Source of the DNA: Eubacteriales bacterium
Lineage (GTDB): Bacteria > Bacillota > Clostridia > Lachnospirales > Lachnospiraceae
Length of the DNA: 45,344 nucleotides
Reading direction: 5' to 3'
Assembly: GCA_030524585.1 (NCBI GenBank)
Contig: JAUNGJ010000003.1
Coordinates: forward strand, 1-45,344
The notes under the pieces were generated by a model, which was given only the letters and a program-made list of their open reading frames with translations, was not told where the DNA came from and did no database searches. Below, in pieces: positions 1-8,001 of the stretch (position 1 is its first letter; every line of letters starts with the position of its first letter). Made by a program: the position numbers and the translations under genes.

Positions 1-44
1 TTTTTAATAAATGTAATTATCTTCCGCACTTTTCTTACTCCCAT
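1..44 (-). CDS. ABC transporter permease, N-terminal fragment (DppC/OppC-type position)
   Basis: An ATG at 44 opens a frame that runs off the left edge and reads MGVRKVRKIITFIK. It begins 6 nt after the stop of the upstream permease on the same strand. The second permease of a peptide/nickel ABC transporter normally follows the first directly, and a short basic cytoplasmic start fits that family. Only 14 codons are visible, so the identity rests on position alone. Confidence 0.45.
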   Translation of the reverse strand, partial: MGVRKVRKIITFIK

Positions 45-50
45 CTTACT

Positions 51-1016
51 TTATTGATATCGAATCCGTGGATCCAGAAGGGCATAAACCAGATCGACAA
101 CAAGCATAACCACTGCAATAGAAATTGCCATCACCAGATAAATTCCCATTAGTGTCGGATAGTCGCGCTGGTTGATTGCAGTCAAAACCAAAGTTCCCAT
201 TCCCGGCCATGCAAACACCGTCTCAATCAACGTCACACCGGTAATCAGGTAAGCCATAGAAATACCAAAAATTGTTACCGTAGGTAAGATTGCATTCCGG
301 AAGATATATTTGTAAAAAATCTTCTTCTCACTCATGCCGGTTGCCCTCAGACTCAGTACAAATTCCTCATTTGTCACCTGAAGAACCGATGATTTTGCGA
401 TTCGGAAATACTGCGGGATCAGGATTGCCGTCAAAGTAACTGCCGGAAGTATCAAATGAATTAAAATATCCCTGATATATGCCCAGCCTGTATAATTCAC
501 CCGCACTGTTGACATTCCGTAGGAAGGAAGCCATCCGAGTCCGCTGGCAAATACAATAATCAGCATAAGCCCAAGCCAGAAGGAAGGAACGGAATTCATA
601 ATATAAGAGAAGCCAGAAAAGAGCCAATCTGTCAGCCTTCCTTCATGCCTGGCTGCATGGATGCCCATGACCGTCCCCAAAAGGAGCGCCAGAATGCCGG
701 ATACAAGACCTAAAAGCAGTGTAGCTCCCACCTTTTCTCCGATCATGTCCGTTACCGGTCTGTCATAAATAATCGAATTTCCCAGATCTCCGGTAGCTGC
801 TGTCTTTAAATAATTGACAAACTGCACTGCAAGCGGCTGATTTAACCCATATTTCTCTTCCAGCTCTATCCTCAGTTCCTCATCATGGTTGTCCTTTCCC
901 ATCAAATAATTAATCGGATCGCCGGGCGTAGCATGGATGATTATAAAATTAATTACAAACACTACCAGCACCGTCAGAATTCCAGTACCGATTCGTTTTA
1001 ACACATAACGCAGCAT
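51..1016 (-). CDS. Peptide/nickel-type ABC transporter permease (DppB/OppB family)
   Basis: Integral inner-membrane permease of 321 residues, the usual length for DppB/OppB/NikB proteins. It starts with the family's typical MLRYVLKRI and a first membrane helix, followed by the conserved periplasmic segment (GLNQPLAVQF, then GDLGNSI). The EAA loop that contacts the ATPase is visible as RATGMSEKKIFYKYIFRNA near residues 225-243. The start is supported by AGGAGGT just upstream of the ATG. It leads the visible part of the operon, and the substrate-binding protein is not in the window. Substrate (dipeptide, oligopeptide, nickel or other) cannot be told from the permease. The divergent neighbour encodes a PucR regulator next to an ornithine aminotransferase, which hints at amino-acid or peptide use but does not prove it. 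Confidence 0.9.
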   Translation of the reverse strand: MLRYVLKRIGTGILTVLVVFVINFIIIHATPGDPINYLMGKDNHDEELRIELEEKYGLNQPLAVQFVNYLKTAATGDLGNSIIYDRPVTDMIGEKVGATLLLGLVSGILALLLGTVMGIHAARHEGRLTDWLFSGFSYIMNSVPSFWLGLMLIIVFASGLGWLPSYGMSTVRVNYTGWAYIRDILIHLILPAVTLTAILIPQYFRIAKSSVLQVTNEEFVLSLRATGMSEKKIFYKYIFRNAILPTVTIFGISMAYLITGVTLIETVFAWPGMGTLVLTAINQRDYPTLMGIYLVMAISIAVVMLVVDLVYALLDPRIRYQ

Positions 1017-1073
1017 AGGGACCTCCTGTTCTTTTACTTTGTTAGATTTTTAACTTGCAAGAGTAACAAAGAA

Positions 1074-1109
1074 GGACAGAGCAATCCTCTCATCAAGACG
1101 TCTCTGTCC
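1074..1109 (-). promoter_or_regulatory. Hairpin in the permease leader
   Basis: GGACAGAG at 1074-1081 and CTCTGTCC at 1102-1109 form an 8-bp stem about 60 nt upstream of the permease start. On the minus strand it is followed by a short pyrimidine-rich stretch, so it could be a weak terminator or attenuator. No known riboswitch was recognised. Confidence 0.35.
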
Positions 1110-1212
1110 CCATTTTCAGCAAAGTTTAATCAATATTTTTCATGATTATATCAAGTATCTTCCGCCGAATCTATTTATTTTTGTACAATTTTTTAACGAT
1201 TTTTATTTATTT

Positions 1213-1243
1213 TTTACAAAAGTATATCCTTTTCTGCTATACT
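1213..1243 (+). promoter_or_regulatory. Probable promoter of the pucR-type gene
   Basis: TTTACA/TTACAA around 1213-1219 and TATACT at 1238-1243 are separated by 18-19 bp. The AAAGGAGGT ribosome site and ATG follow at 1253-1269. Confidence 0.55.
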
Positions 1244-1266
1244 ACCCGTATAAAGGAGGTATTACT

Positions 1267-2424
1267 ATGCTGATAGTCCATGAATTACTGGAACTTCCCC
1301 TATTTCAAAATTTTCGGCTGGTTGCCGGCGAAAAGGGGCTTGGCCGTCCTATTTTGAACACTACGATTTTGGAATACGAGACATACATCAATGGGTTTCA
1401 GGTATTCCACCCCGGCGATTTCATCCTTACGTCCCTCTTTTTTGCAAAAGATGACCCGAGCCTTATTAAACAGTCTCTCTCAGAACTTCTCGCCCGTGAA
1501 ATCGCAGCTGTCGCCGTCAAAACCACCTTCTACAGTGAGCTTCCGGCCGATGTGATCGCATATGCTGATGAAAAGAAATTACCTATTTTTTTATTTGATG
1601 AAATATATATGGAAGATATTATTGTCGGAATTAATGAGGTTATCAAAAAGAAAGAAGCCTACCATACCGATGAGCGCATTATGCAGAAATTTATCAATCC
1701 CAGATCCCTGCACGATGTGGTAACCTTTGCCGGTCAGTTTTGCCATTTTGCTTATGGGCGCTACTTTATTGCCTGTCTGTCACCCATTTCTTCCAGCATA
1801 AGTATAGAAAATATTTTTAATTATTTGTCATATCAGTATAAATCTCTAAAGCAGAATCCTGAAGTCGGCTTTGTCAAATACCAGAATAAAATGTTTTTAA
1901 TCTACAATTTTCCGGCTGATGTCTGTCCTGACATCCGTCAGATCATTACCACCCAGCTTCAGACAGTCTCTGCAAATCTGTCCGACTTCTATTGCGGTGT
2001 TGGGGATATTCAAACAGAGCTGATTAATTTTGATACTGCTCTGGAACAGGCCATGACTGCGAACTATATTGCTGTCTTTAAGCAGCAGCCTTTTTTGCAT
2101 TATTCGGAAACCGGCATTTATCAGTATATCTATCCTTTGCTGCATAACAGGCCGTTCATGAAAGAATACGAAAATACTATACATATCCTGACAGAGTATG
2201 ATACAAAATATCACTCCGAATTATTTGAAACTCTGCAGGTCTACGTAAAATACAACGGCAAAATATCCGCTACTGCCAAAGAATTTTTTCAGCATCCCAA
2301 TACGATACGCTATCGCCTACAAAAAGCAGAAGAATTGCTAAACACAGAAAATTTTTACGAATATATTTTCCTTGTCATCCATATTTATGAGTTAATGCAG
2401 GCAAATAATTGTAGAAAAATATAA
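1267..2424 (+). CDS. PucR family transcriptional regulator
   Basis: A 385-residue cytoplasmic regulator with PucR architecture. The N-terminal domain (about residues 5-125) contains the segments FHPGDFILTSLFF and LPIFLFDE typical of PucR_N. The middle is a degenerate GGDEF-like region. The C-terminal helix-turn-helix (about 325-375) carries the hallmark ATAKEFFQHPNTIRYRLQKAE. The start is set by AAAGGAGGT 6 nt before the ATG. It stands divergent to the peptide-type permease and 98 nt ahead of an ornithine aminotransferase on the same strand, so either or both are plausible targets. PucR proteins often sense nitrogen compounds; the effector here is unknown. Confidence 0.88.
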   Translation: MLIVHELLELPLFQNFRLVAGEKGLGRPILNTTILEYETYINGFQVFHPGDFILTSLFFAKDDPSLIKQSLSELLAREIAAVAVKTTFYSELPADVIAYADEKKLPIFLFDEIYMEDIIVGINEVIKKKEAYHTDERIMQKFINPRSLHDVVTFAGQFCHFAYGRYFIACLSPISSSISIENIFNYLSYQYKSLKQNPEVGFVKYQNKMFLIYNFPADVCPDIRQIITTQLQTVSANLSDFYCGVGDIQTELINFDTALEQAMTANYIAVFKQQPFLHYSETGIYQYIYPLLHNRPFMKEYENTIHILTEYDTKYHSELFETLQVYVKYNGKISATAKEFFQHPNTIRYRLQKAEELLNTENFYEYIFLVIHIYELMQANNCRKI

Positions 2425-2454
2425 ATTTTTAAATTTCTTTTGTGCAAAAATAAA

Positions 2455-2482
2455 TTGTCTGATTCTCCCACATTGTTATAAT
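2455..2482 (+). promoter_or_regulatory. Promoter of the ornithine aminotransferase gene
   Basis: TTGTCT at 2455-2460 and TATAAT at 2477-2482 with a 16-bp spacer. It lies in the 98-nt gap after the regulator, so the aminotransferase can be expressed separately. GAGGAG at 2509-2514 is the ribosome site. Confidence 0.65.
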
Positions 2483-2522
2483 TAAATCAACATATACGAT
2501 TTTGAAGTGAGGAGATGGTAAA

Positions 2523-3722
2523 ATGAGGACATCAAAAGAGATTATTGAAAAAACTGAAAAATATGGCGCACACAACTATCATTCTAAGGAAGTAGTTTTT
2601 GCCACTGCTTCCGGCGTACATGTGACCGATCCAGAAGGTAATACTTATTTTGATATGCTGAGTGCCTATTCGGCATTGAACTTTGGACACAGACATCCGG
2701 AAATCGTAGCTGCTGCGAAGGAACAGCTTGATGCTGTGACTCTGACATCCCGCGCCTTCCATAACAACCTGCTCTGTGACTTTTACGAATCACTCTGCAG
2801 TCTGACCGGAAAGAATATGATACTTCCTATGAATACCGGTGCGGAGGCTGTCGAAACCGCACTGAAAACTGCTCGCCGCTGGGGTGCCTTCGTCAAAGGC
2901 GTAGAAGATGGAAAACAGGAAATCATCGTCTGCAATAACAATTTCCACGGCCGCACGATCTCCATCATCTCCATGAGTTCTGATCCAACCTGCCGCAGGG
3001 GATTTGGTCCATTTACGCCAGGATTTATCAACATAGATTACGGCAGTATTGATCAGCTAAAGGCAGCCATCACTCCCAATACTGTAGCGTTCCTAATGGA
3101 ACCCATCCAGGGAGAGGCCGGAATTATTATCCCTCCTGAAGGATTTATGAAAAAATCGTCTGAAATCTGTAAAGAAAATAATATACTCCTGATTGCAGAT
3201 GAGGTACAGACAGGATTTGCCCGAACCGGAAAGATGTTCGCAAGCGAATGGGAAGATGTTGTTCCTGATATTTATGTGCTTGGAAAAGCGCTTGGGGGCG
3301 GTATCATGCCGGTATCTGCCGTCGCTGCTGATTCTGATATTTTAGGTGTGTATGAGCCCGGTTCCCACGGATCCACCTTTGGCGGAAATCCACTGGCATG
3401 CGCTGTTTCGATTAAGGCGATGGAGTTACTGGTAAGAGACAATTATCCAAAAATGGCTTTTGAAAAGGGTGAATATTTCATGTCACATTTACGTGAAATT
3501 AAAAACCCGGATATCAAAGAGATTCGCGGCAGAGGACTACTGATCGGCATGGAATTCCATGTTCCGGCAGCACCCTACGTAAAAGCACTGATTAAAAATG
3601 GAGTTCTCGCAAAAGAAACCCATGAAATGACCATCCGCTTTGCGCCGCCAATCACAATTTCTTATGAGGAAATGGATACCGCTCTTGCAGGAATCCGCAG
3701 GGCGCTGACCAAAGAATCTTAA
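2523..3722 (+). CDS. rocD: Ornithine aminotransferase
   Basis: PLP-dependent class III aminotransferase of 399 residues, matching the roughly 400-residue ornithine delta-aminotransferases. It transfers the delta-amino group of ornithine to 2-oxoglutarate, giving glutamate semialdehyde. Visible features: MNTGAEAVETALK (103-115) for phosphate binding, NNNFHGRT (138-144), IADEVQTGFARTG (224-236) with Asp226 contacting the pyridine ring, and the Schiff-base lysine K255 in VLGKALGGG. The GSTFGGNPLACAV motif follows. The ATG is preceded by GAGGAG at 8 nt. It has its own promoter and follows a PucR regulator, suggesting ornithine/arginine catabolism or proline synthesis under nitrogen control. A related acetylornithine or GABA transaminase is possible, but the sequence reads most like RocD. 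Confidence 0.88.
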   Translation: MRTSKEIIEKTEKYGAHNYHSKEVVFATASGVHVTDPEGNTYFDMLSAYSALNFGHRHPEIVAAAKEQLDAVTLTSRAFHNNLLCDFYESLCSLTGKNMILPMNTGAEAVETALKTARRWGAFVKGVEDGKQEIIVCNNNFHGRTISIISMSSDPTCRRGFGPFTPGFINIDYGSIDQLKAAITPNTVAFLMEPIQGEAGIIIPPEGFMKKSSEICKENNILLIADEVQTGFARTGKMFASEWEDVVPDIYVLGKALGGGIMPVSAVAADSDILGVYEPGSHGSTFGGNPLACAVSIKAMELLVRDNYPKMAFEKGEYFMSHLREIKNPDIKEIRGRGLLIGMEFHVPAAPYVKALIKNGVLAKETHEMTIRFAPPITISYEEMDTALAGIRRALTKES

Positions 3723-3755
3723 GCATTTTGACAGGCTCATGTGAATATATAGAAC

Positions 3756-3777
3756 AGCTCCGGTATTTTCCGGAGCT
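3756..3777 (+). terminator. Hairpin downstream of rocD
   Basis: AGCTCCGG, a 6-nt loop, then CCGGAGCT gives a perfect 8-bp GC-rich stem 33 nt after the stop codon. The T-tract is weak. Confidence 0.5.
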
Positions 3778-3837
3778 AAATTATTCACTGCCTACAGAAC
3801 CTGCCACTGACAGCTCCCTTCCAATGCCTTACAACAC

Positions 3838-3867
3838 AAAAAAATTGCGCAAAAGCGCAATTTTTTA
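3838..3867. terminator. Bidirectional intrinsic terminator between rocD and tRNA-Leu
   Basis: AAAAATTGCGC (3841-3851), loop AAAA, then GCGCAATTTTT (3856-3866). A-run and T-run flank the stem, so it can stop transcription from either side: rocD on plus, tRNA-Leu on minus. Confidence 0.85.
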
Positions 3868-3934
3868 CTTACAGCTTCTTTCTTAAATTTAAAACAATTC
3901 AGATGATTTTCAATCTCAACAAATCTGTTTCTAA

Positions 3935-4017
3935 TGCGGATGGTGGGACTTGAACCCACACGAGGTCACCCCCGCAAGATTTTGAGTCTTGTGCGTCTGC
4001 CATTCCGCCACATCCGC
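3935..4017 (-). tRNA. tRNA-Leu (anticodon CAA)
   Basis: On the minus strand a full cloverleaf is visible. The acceptor arms GCGGATG and CATCCGC pair over 7 bp. The anticodon stem is CAAGA/TCTTG with loop CTCAAAA, giving anticodon CAA, which reads UUG. A long class II variable arm and the T-arm GGTTCAAGTCC follow. Including the discriminator A it is 83 nt, right for leucine. The 3' CCA is not encoded (TTA follows), so it must be added after transcription. Confidence 0.96.
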
Positions 4018-4018
4018 G

Positions 4019-4040
4019 TTTGGCTTCTTCTGAAGCCAAA
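4019..4040 (-). other. Leader hairpin of the tRNA-Leu precursor
   Basis: TTTGGCTTC (4019-4027) and GAAGCCAAA (4032-4040) form a 9-bp stem with a 4-nt loop immediately 5' of the tRNA on the transcript. Its start coincides with the start site predicted from the promoter at 4045-4073. Confidence 0.55.
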
Positions 4041-4044
4041 ATCA

Positions 4045-4073
4045 ATTCTATCATAGAGTTCTTAAAAAGACAA
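4045..4073 (-). promoter_or_regulatory. Promoter of tRNA-Leu
   Basis: On the minus strand TTGTCT (4073-4068), a 17-bp spacer and TAGAAT (4050-4045). It lies in the 66-nt gap between lysA and the tRNA, making the tRNA an independent unit. A small AATAG/CTATT stem with a T-run overlaps this element and may be the lysA terminator. Confidence 0.7.
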
Positions 4074-4083
4074 TAGTTTTTTG

Positions 4084-5358
4084 CTATTTTTTTGGTAATT
4101 TGTCTGCAATCTCAAAGCAGTCAAAAGTTGCAAAGTAATCTGCCGGCGTCTCGGCACGGCGGATCAGCTGCGTACTTCCGTCTGATTTAAGAAGCACTTC
4201 TGCCGAGCGCAGACGGCCATTGTAATTATATCCCATCGAGTATCCATGAGCACCGCTGTCATGAATGACCAAAAGATCTCCCATATCAATCTTCGGCAGC
4301 ATGCGGTCAATAGCAAACTTGTCACAGTTCTCACAAAGGCTTCCTGTCACATCATACATATGGTCACAGGGCTCATTCTCCTTGCCCATGACCGTAATGT
4401 GATGGTAAGCGCCATAGATTGCCGGACGCATCAGGTTTGCCGCACATGCATCCACGCCGATATATTCCTTATGGGTATGCTTCTCATGAATCGCCTTAGT
4501 TACCAGACATCCATAGGGTCCCATCATAAATCTTCCAAGCTCTGTATAGATCGCCACATCCCCCATACCAGCCGGTACGAGAACTTCTTCGTATACCCTG
4601 CGTACGCCTTCACCGATGACAGCAATATCATTAGCTTCCTGATCTGGCTTATAATCGATACCAATACCGCCGGACAGGTTGATAAATTTGATATGTGCTC
4701 CCGTCTCTTCATGCAGCTTTACTGCCAGCTCGAAGAGAACCTTTGCAAGCATCGGATAATATTCATTCGTAACGGTATTGCTTGCAAGAAATGCATGGAT
4801 ACCAAACTCCTTTGCCCCCTTGCTCTTCAGAATCTTAAATGCCTCAAAAATCTGCTCCGTCGTCATACCGTATTTGGCATCTCCCGGATTGTCCATAATG
4901 TCGTTAGTGATCTTGAATAATCCTCCCGGGTTATAACGGCAGCTAATAGTCTCAGGAATATGGCCAATCGTCTCTTCCAGACACTCTATATGCGTAATAT
5001 CATCCAGATTGATGATTGCTCCCAATCTGTCTGCATATGCAAACTCTTCTGCCGGGGTGTCGTTGGATGAAAACATAATGTCTCCAGGCTCTGCTCCAAT
5101 TGCCTCCGAAAGCATCAGCTCTGTCAGGGAAGAACAATCATAACCGCATTCATATTCTCTCAAAATATTGATCAAAAATGGATTCGGGTTCGCCTTTACA
5201 GCAAAATATTCCTTATATCCCGCATTCCAGGAGAAAGCCTTTTTCAGCGCCTCCACGTTCTTTCGAATCCCTTCTTCATCATAAAGGTGGAATGGGGTAG
5301 GATACTCTTTTATCATCTCTTCCAGCTGCTCTTTAGTTACAAATGGTTTTTTCTTCAT
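4084..5358 (-). CDS. lysA: Diaminopimelate decarboxylase
   Basis: Fold-type III PLP enzyme of 424 residues that decarboxylates meso-diaminopimelate to L-lysine, the last step of lysine synthesis. Visible features: the Schiff-base lysine K55 in YFAVKANPNP, the phosphate-binding LSGGIGIDY segment, a TELGRFMMGP motif, and the catalytic GSLCENCD motif, which matches the family's CESxD signature. The family's usual length is about 420, so it appears complete. It starts 20 nt after the pyk stop with AAGGAA as ribosome site, suggesting a pyk-lysA transcript. Carboxynorspermidine or arginine decarboxylase relatives are less likely given the CENCD motif. No lysine riboswitch is present before it. Confidence 0.88.
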   Translation of the reverse strand: MKKKPFVTKEQLEEMIKEYPTPFHLYDEEGIRKNVEALKKAFSWNAGYKEYFAVKANPNPFLINILREYECGYDCSSLTELMLSEAIGAEPGDIMFSSNDTPAEEFAYADRLGAIINLDDITHIECLEETIGHIPETISCRYNPGGLFKITNDIMDNPGDAKYGMTTEQIFEAFKILKSKGAKEFGIHAFLASNTVTNEYYPMLAKVLFELAVKLHEETGAHIKFINLSGGIGIDYKPDQEANDIAVIGEGVRRVYEEVLVPAGMGDVAIYTELGRFMMGPYGCLVTKAIHEKHTHKEYIGVDACAANLMRPAIYGAYHHITVMGKENEPCDHMYDVTGSLCENCDKFAIDRMLPKIDMGDLLVIHDSGAHGYSMGYNYNGRLRSAEVLLKSDGSTQLIRRAETPADYFATFDCFEIADKLPKK

Positions 5359-5378
5359 AGGTACGATTCCTTTCTGTC

Positions 5379-6815
5379 TTACTCAATTACTGCAATTCTC
5401 ATCATATTGCTGACTCCGGCCTTAGTCTGCTTGAAATTCGGCGAAGGGATTCCGGCTGTTAGAATAATCACATCCCCAGGATCCACTTCATGTTTGGCTG
5501 AAATCAGATCGATCGCTCCGTTCAGGATATCCTCCGTCGTTGCAAAGGCCAGCGATTTGTAGGAACGAACGCCCCAATAAATCTGCATTCTCCGCATACA
5601 TGCATCATCCGGAGTGACACCGATAATATCTGCTCTCGGCTTAAATTTGGACATTACTCTTGCAGTTGCGCCGGATACGGTAGGCGTTACAATACATTTT
5701 GCATTCAGATTCATGGATGCCGCTACGGAAGCATAACCGATGGCCGGAGAGATTCCCTTCTTCTGGTGAGCCTTTCCGCTTTTCAGAATCGCATCATAAT
5801 CCAGATGCTGCTCTGTATTCTCCACAATATGCACCATCATGTCCAGAGCATCCACCGGATATTTTCCGCTTGCAGTCTCACCGGACAGCATAACTGCATC
5901 TGTTCCGTCATATACTGCATTTGCCACGTCAGTTACCTCTGCACGGGTCGGTCTTGGATTGCGGATCATGGAATCCAGCATCTGCGTTGCTATAATAACC
6001 GGTTTATAATATTCGTTACACTTCTTGATCATCATCTTCTGGAGATATGGTACTTCCTCAGCCGGAATCTCCACGCCCAGGTCGCCTCTGGCCACCATGA
6101 TTCCATCGGCGCAGCGTATGATCTCTTCAATATTATCAACACCTTCTCCATTCTCAATCTTAGCAATGATCGGAATAAAAGGCGCACCGCATTCCTTAAG
6201 CCATGCCTTGATCTCCAGAATACACTCTGCATTTCTCACAAAGGAAGCTGCAATAAAATCAATCTGCTGCTCTACGCCAAACCTGATATCTTCCTTATCC
6301 TTCTCTGTAATTGCCGGAAGACGCACCGGTACGCCAGGCACATTCACACCTTTTCTCTGTCCAAGCTCTCCGCCGTTATCTACTACACAGTGGATCTCTT
6401 TCTCGGATTTGCCTGTCACTGTAAGCTCAATCAATCCATCATCAATCAGGATCTTCTTACCCACATGCACGTCATCTACAAGTCCCGGATACGTAATGGA
6501 AACTCCATTGGCATCGCCTTCTTTTTCTTCAATACTGAGCGTAAACTTCTGTCCGGCTTCAAGGGTTACCTTCTGTCCGCCTTTCAGAAGACCAGTACGA
6601 ATCTCCGGGCCTTTGGTATCTAAAAGAATGGCAATCGGCTTCTTCTCCTGCTCACGGATTTCTTTTAACTGATCCATTCTTGCCTTTTGCTCCTCATGGG
6701 TCCCGTGGGAAAAGTTGAATCTCGCAATATCCATGCCTCCCCTGACAAGCCTACGCATCACTTCTCTGTCATCAGAAGCAGGTCCCATTGTACAGATAAT
6801 CTTTGTTTTTTTCAT
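5379..6815 (-). CDS. pyk: Pyruvate kinase
   Basis: Cytoplasmic glycolytic enzyme of 478 residues converting phosphoenolpyruvate and ADP to pyruvate and ATP. It begins KKTKIICTMGPAS, contains RFNFSHG, the B-domain cap, the active-site signature IIAKIENGEG, MVARGDLGVEIP, and the ATQMLDSMIRNPRPTRAEV segment. It ends MMRIAVIE, so it is the short form without the extra C-terminal PEP-utiliser-like domain found in Bacillus enzymes. GAGGAGG precedes the ATG. It lies between a rhomboid-like gene 70 nt upstream and lysA 20 nt downstream, away from the other glycolytic genes at 14.4-19.2 kb. Confidence 0.97.
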   Translation of the reverse strand: MKKTKIICTMGPASDDREVMRRLVRGGMDIARFNFSHGTHEEQKARMDQLKEIREQEKKPIAILLDTKGPEIRTGLLKGGQKVTLEAGQKFTLSIEEKEGDANGVSITYPGLVDDVHVGKKILIDDGLIELTVTGKSEKEIHCVVDNGGELGQRKGVNVPGVPVRLPAITEKDKEDIRFGVEQQIDFIAASFVRNAECILEIKAWLKECGAPFIPIIAKIENGEGVDNIEEIIRCADGIMVARGDLGVEIPAEEVPYLQKMMIKKCNEYYKPVIIATQMLDSMIRNPRPTRAEVTDVANAVYDGTDAVMLSGETASGKYPVDALDMMVHIVENTEQHLDYDAILKSGKAHQKKGISPAIGYASVAASMNLNAKCIVTPTVSGATARVMSKFKPRADIIGVTPDDACMRRMQIYWGVRSYKSLAFATTEDILNGAIDLISAKHEVDPGDVIILTAGIPSPNFKQTKAGVSNMMRIAVIE

Positions 6816-6852
6816 GTTAGAATCCTCCTCATAATCTTACACTTTGCTTTCG

Positions 6853-6873
6853 GCAGTTCGCCAAACTGCCGTT
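6853..6873 (-). other. Hairpin between the rhomboid-like gene and pyk
   Basis: CGGCAGTT, a 5-nt loop, then AACTGCCG. There is no T-run after it on the minus strand, so it may be an mRNA-processing or stability element rather than a terminator. Confidence 0.4.
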
Positions 6874-6885
6874 CATTCCTTTTAT

Positions 6886-7743
6886 TTACTTTATATGTGT
6901 ATGTGTAAACAGATGGTCCTGACAGTATTCATAGTCGCCATTGCATCTGGAACAATACCTAAACTCCAGCTCCGGATTCGTGGCATCCGTTCTTCCGCAT
7001 ACCGCACAGCGATGTCTTGCCCCATCCGCATACTGGTTTGTAGGACGCATCTTCTGCCTAAATTCCCGCTTCCGCCTTCTCTCCTTCGGCGTATATGGCT
7101 TCATGTTTCGTGAACCAAGGAAAAAGATCACAAAATTCAGAATTGATATTGCCGCCGCAAGAGCATTCGCCTTATATAATATTCCGAAGACTCCTCCTCC
7201 GTATGCCGGAAGGAATGCCTGTAATACCGTGTACAGGAAATAAATTCCATCCACCAGAGCCAGCCACTTCGCCTTCACGGGAATTATAAAGAACAGCAGG
7301 AACTCCAAATCCGGATACAGCGCCGCGAAGGCAAAGAACAGAGACAGATTCAGATAGCTGGTTCCCATAGGCAGCGACAGGCCGGTTAGCAGATACACAA
7401 GGATTGCAGCCGCTACATGAAACAGTACTCCCCCAAAGAAATACATGTTAAACCGAAAAGCTCCCCATGTACGCTCAAGGCTGGAACCCAGCAGATAATA
7501 ACAGTAAAGTGTAACAATAAAAAATAACAGATTGCTGGAAGGCGGCTGAATCAGAAAGGTAACAATTCTCCAAATCTGTCCATGAAGAATTGCGCCTGCA
7601 TCCAGGCACAGATATTTATAGTAAAATGTGGGGCTTACCCATTGCAGTACAAATCCCACTGCATATAAGATGATAATATAATACATCAGGTTATGAATCG
7701 CATATCGACCGAATCTGCGTTCTAATTTATCTAGCCAGTTCAT
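6886..7743 (-). CDS. Rhomboid-like membrane protein lacking protease residues, with Cys-rich C-terminal domain
   Basis: A 285-residue polytopic membrane protein with about six hydrophobic helices between residues 17 and 210. Rhomboid landmarks are visible: GQIWRIVTF (55-63, the WR motif) and LERTWGAFRF (89-98, the E..WG motif). However, the GxSG serine motif expected near residues 125-135 reads MGTSYLNLS, and no helix-6 histidine is seen in KANALAAAIS. It is therefore probably a pseudoprotease. The cytosolic tail (about 215-285) is basic and then carries CAVC (246-249), CSRC (264-267), C274 and H277/H281, which looks like a zinc ribbon. Function is unknown. It has a good promoter and may be cotranscribed with pyk. 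Confidence 0.7.
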   Translation of the reverse strand: MNWLDKLERRFGRYAIHNLMYYIIILYAVGFVLQWVSPTFYYKYLCLDAGAILHGQIWRIVTFLIQPPSSNLLFFIVTLYCYYLLGSSLERTWGAFRFNMYFFGGVLFHVAAAILVYLLTGLSLPMGTSYLNLSLFFAFAALYPDLEFLLFFIIPVKAKWLALVDGIYFLYTVLQAFLPAYGGGVFGILYKANALAAAISILNFVIFFLGSRNMKPYTPKERRRKREFRQKMRPTNQYADGARHRCAVCGRTDATNPELEFRYCSRCNGDYEYCQDHLFTHTHIK

Positions 7744-7801
7744 ATTTTTACTCTCCTATTTTGGGAAATATATAATCATCATACCAACATATACATGTGT
7801 T

Positions 7802-7830
7802 ATTCTACCTTTTCATAAATTGTTTGTCAA
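7802..7830 (-). promoter_or_regulatory. Promoter of the rhomboid-like gene
   Basis: TTGACA (7830-7825), a 17-bp spacer, TAGAAT (7807-7802) on the minus strand. It stands back-to-back with the activase promoter 60 bp away. Confidence 0.75.
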
Positions 7831-7891
7831 TTAAGCCAGGAAATAAATTAATTATTTAGAAAGATTTCATCTTTTATCCTTCAACTTCCAA

Positions 7892-7920
7892 TTGTCTTTT
7901 AAGAATGAATGTCGTATAAT
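7892..7920 (+). promoter_or_regulatory. Promoter of the activase fusion gene
   Basis: TTGTCT (7892-7897), a 17-bp spacer, TATAAT (7915-7920). The implied start site near 7927 excludes the upstream ATG at 7909 as the translation start and leaves a leader of about 75 nt. Confidence 0.75.
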
Positions 7921-8001
7921 GTTAAATGTTGTAAAATAGCATTTACACATTTTAATAGGAAAACACACATAAGATTCTATATACGGACAAAGGAGATATT
8001 C

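Noticed and set aside
3936-4017. Integration site in the tRNA-Leu gene
   Set aside because: No partial repeat of the tRNA 3' end and no integrase gene nearby.
5359-5378. Lysine riboswitch before lysA
   Set aside because: Only 20 nt separate pyk from lysA, far too short for an L-box.
5766-6672. Two long plus-strand frames opposite pyk
   Set aside because: Both are antisense to pyruvate kinase, with no ribosome site or family resemblance.
7909-8001. 31-codon N-terminal extension of the activase fusion
   Set aside because: The predicted transcription start lies downstream of the ATG at 7909, and the extension has no similarity to the ATPase fold; the ATG at 8002 has AAAGGAGAT.
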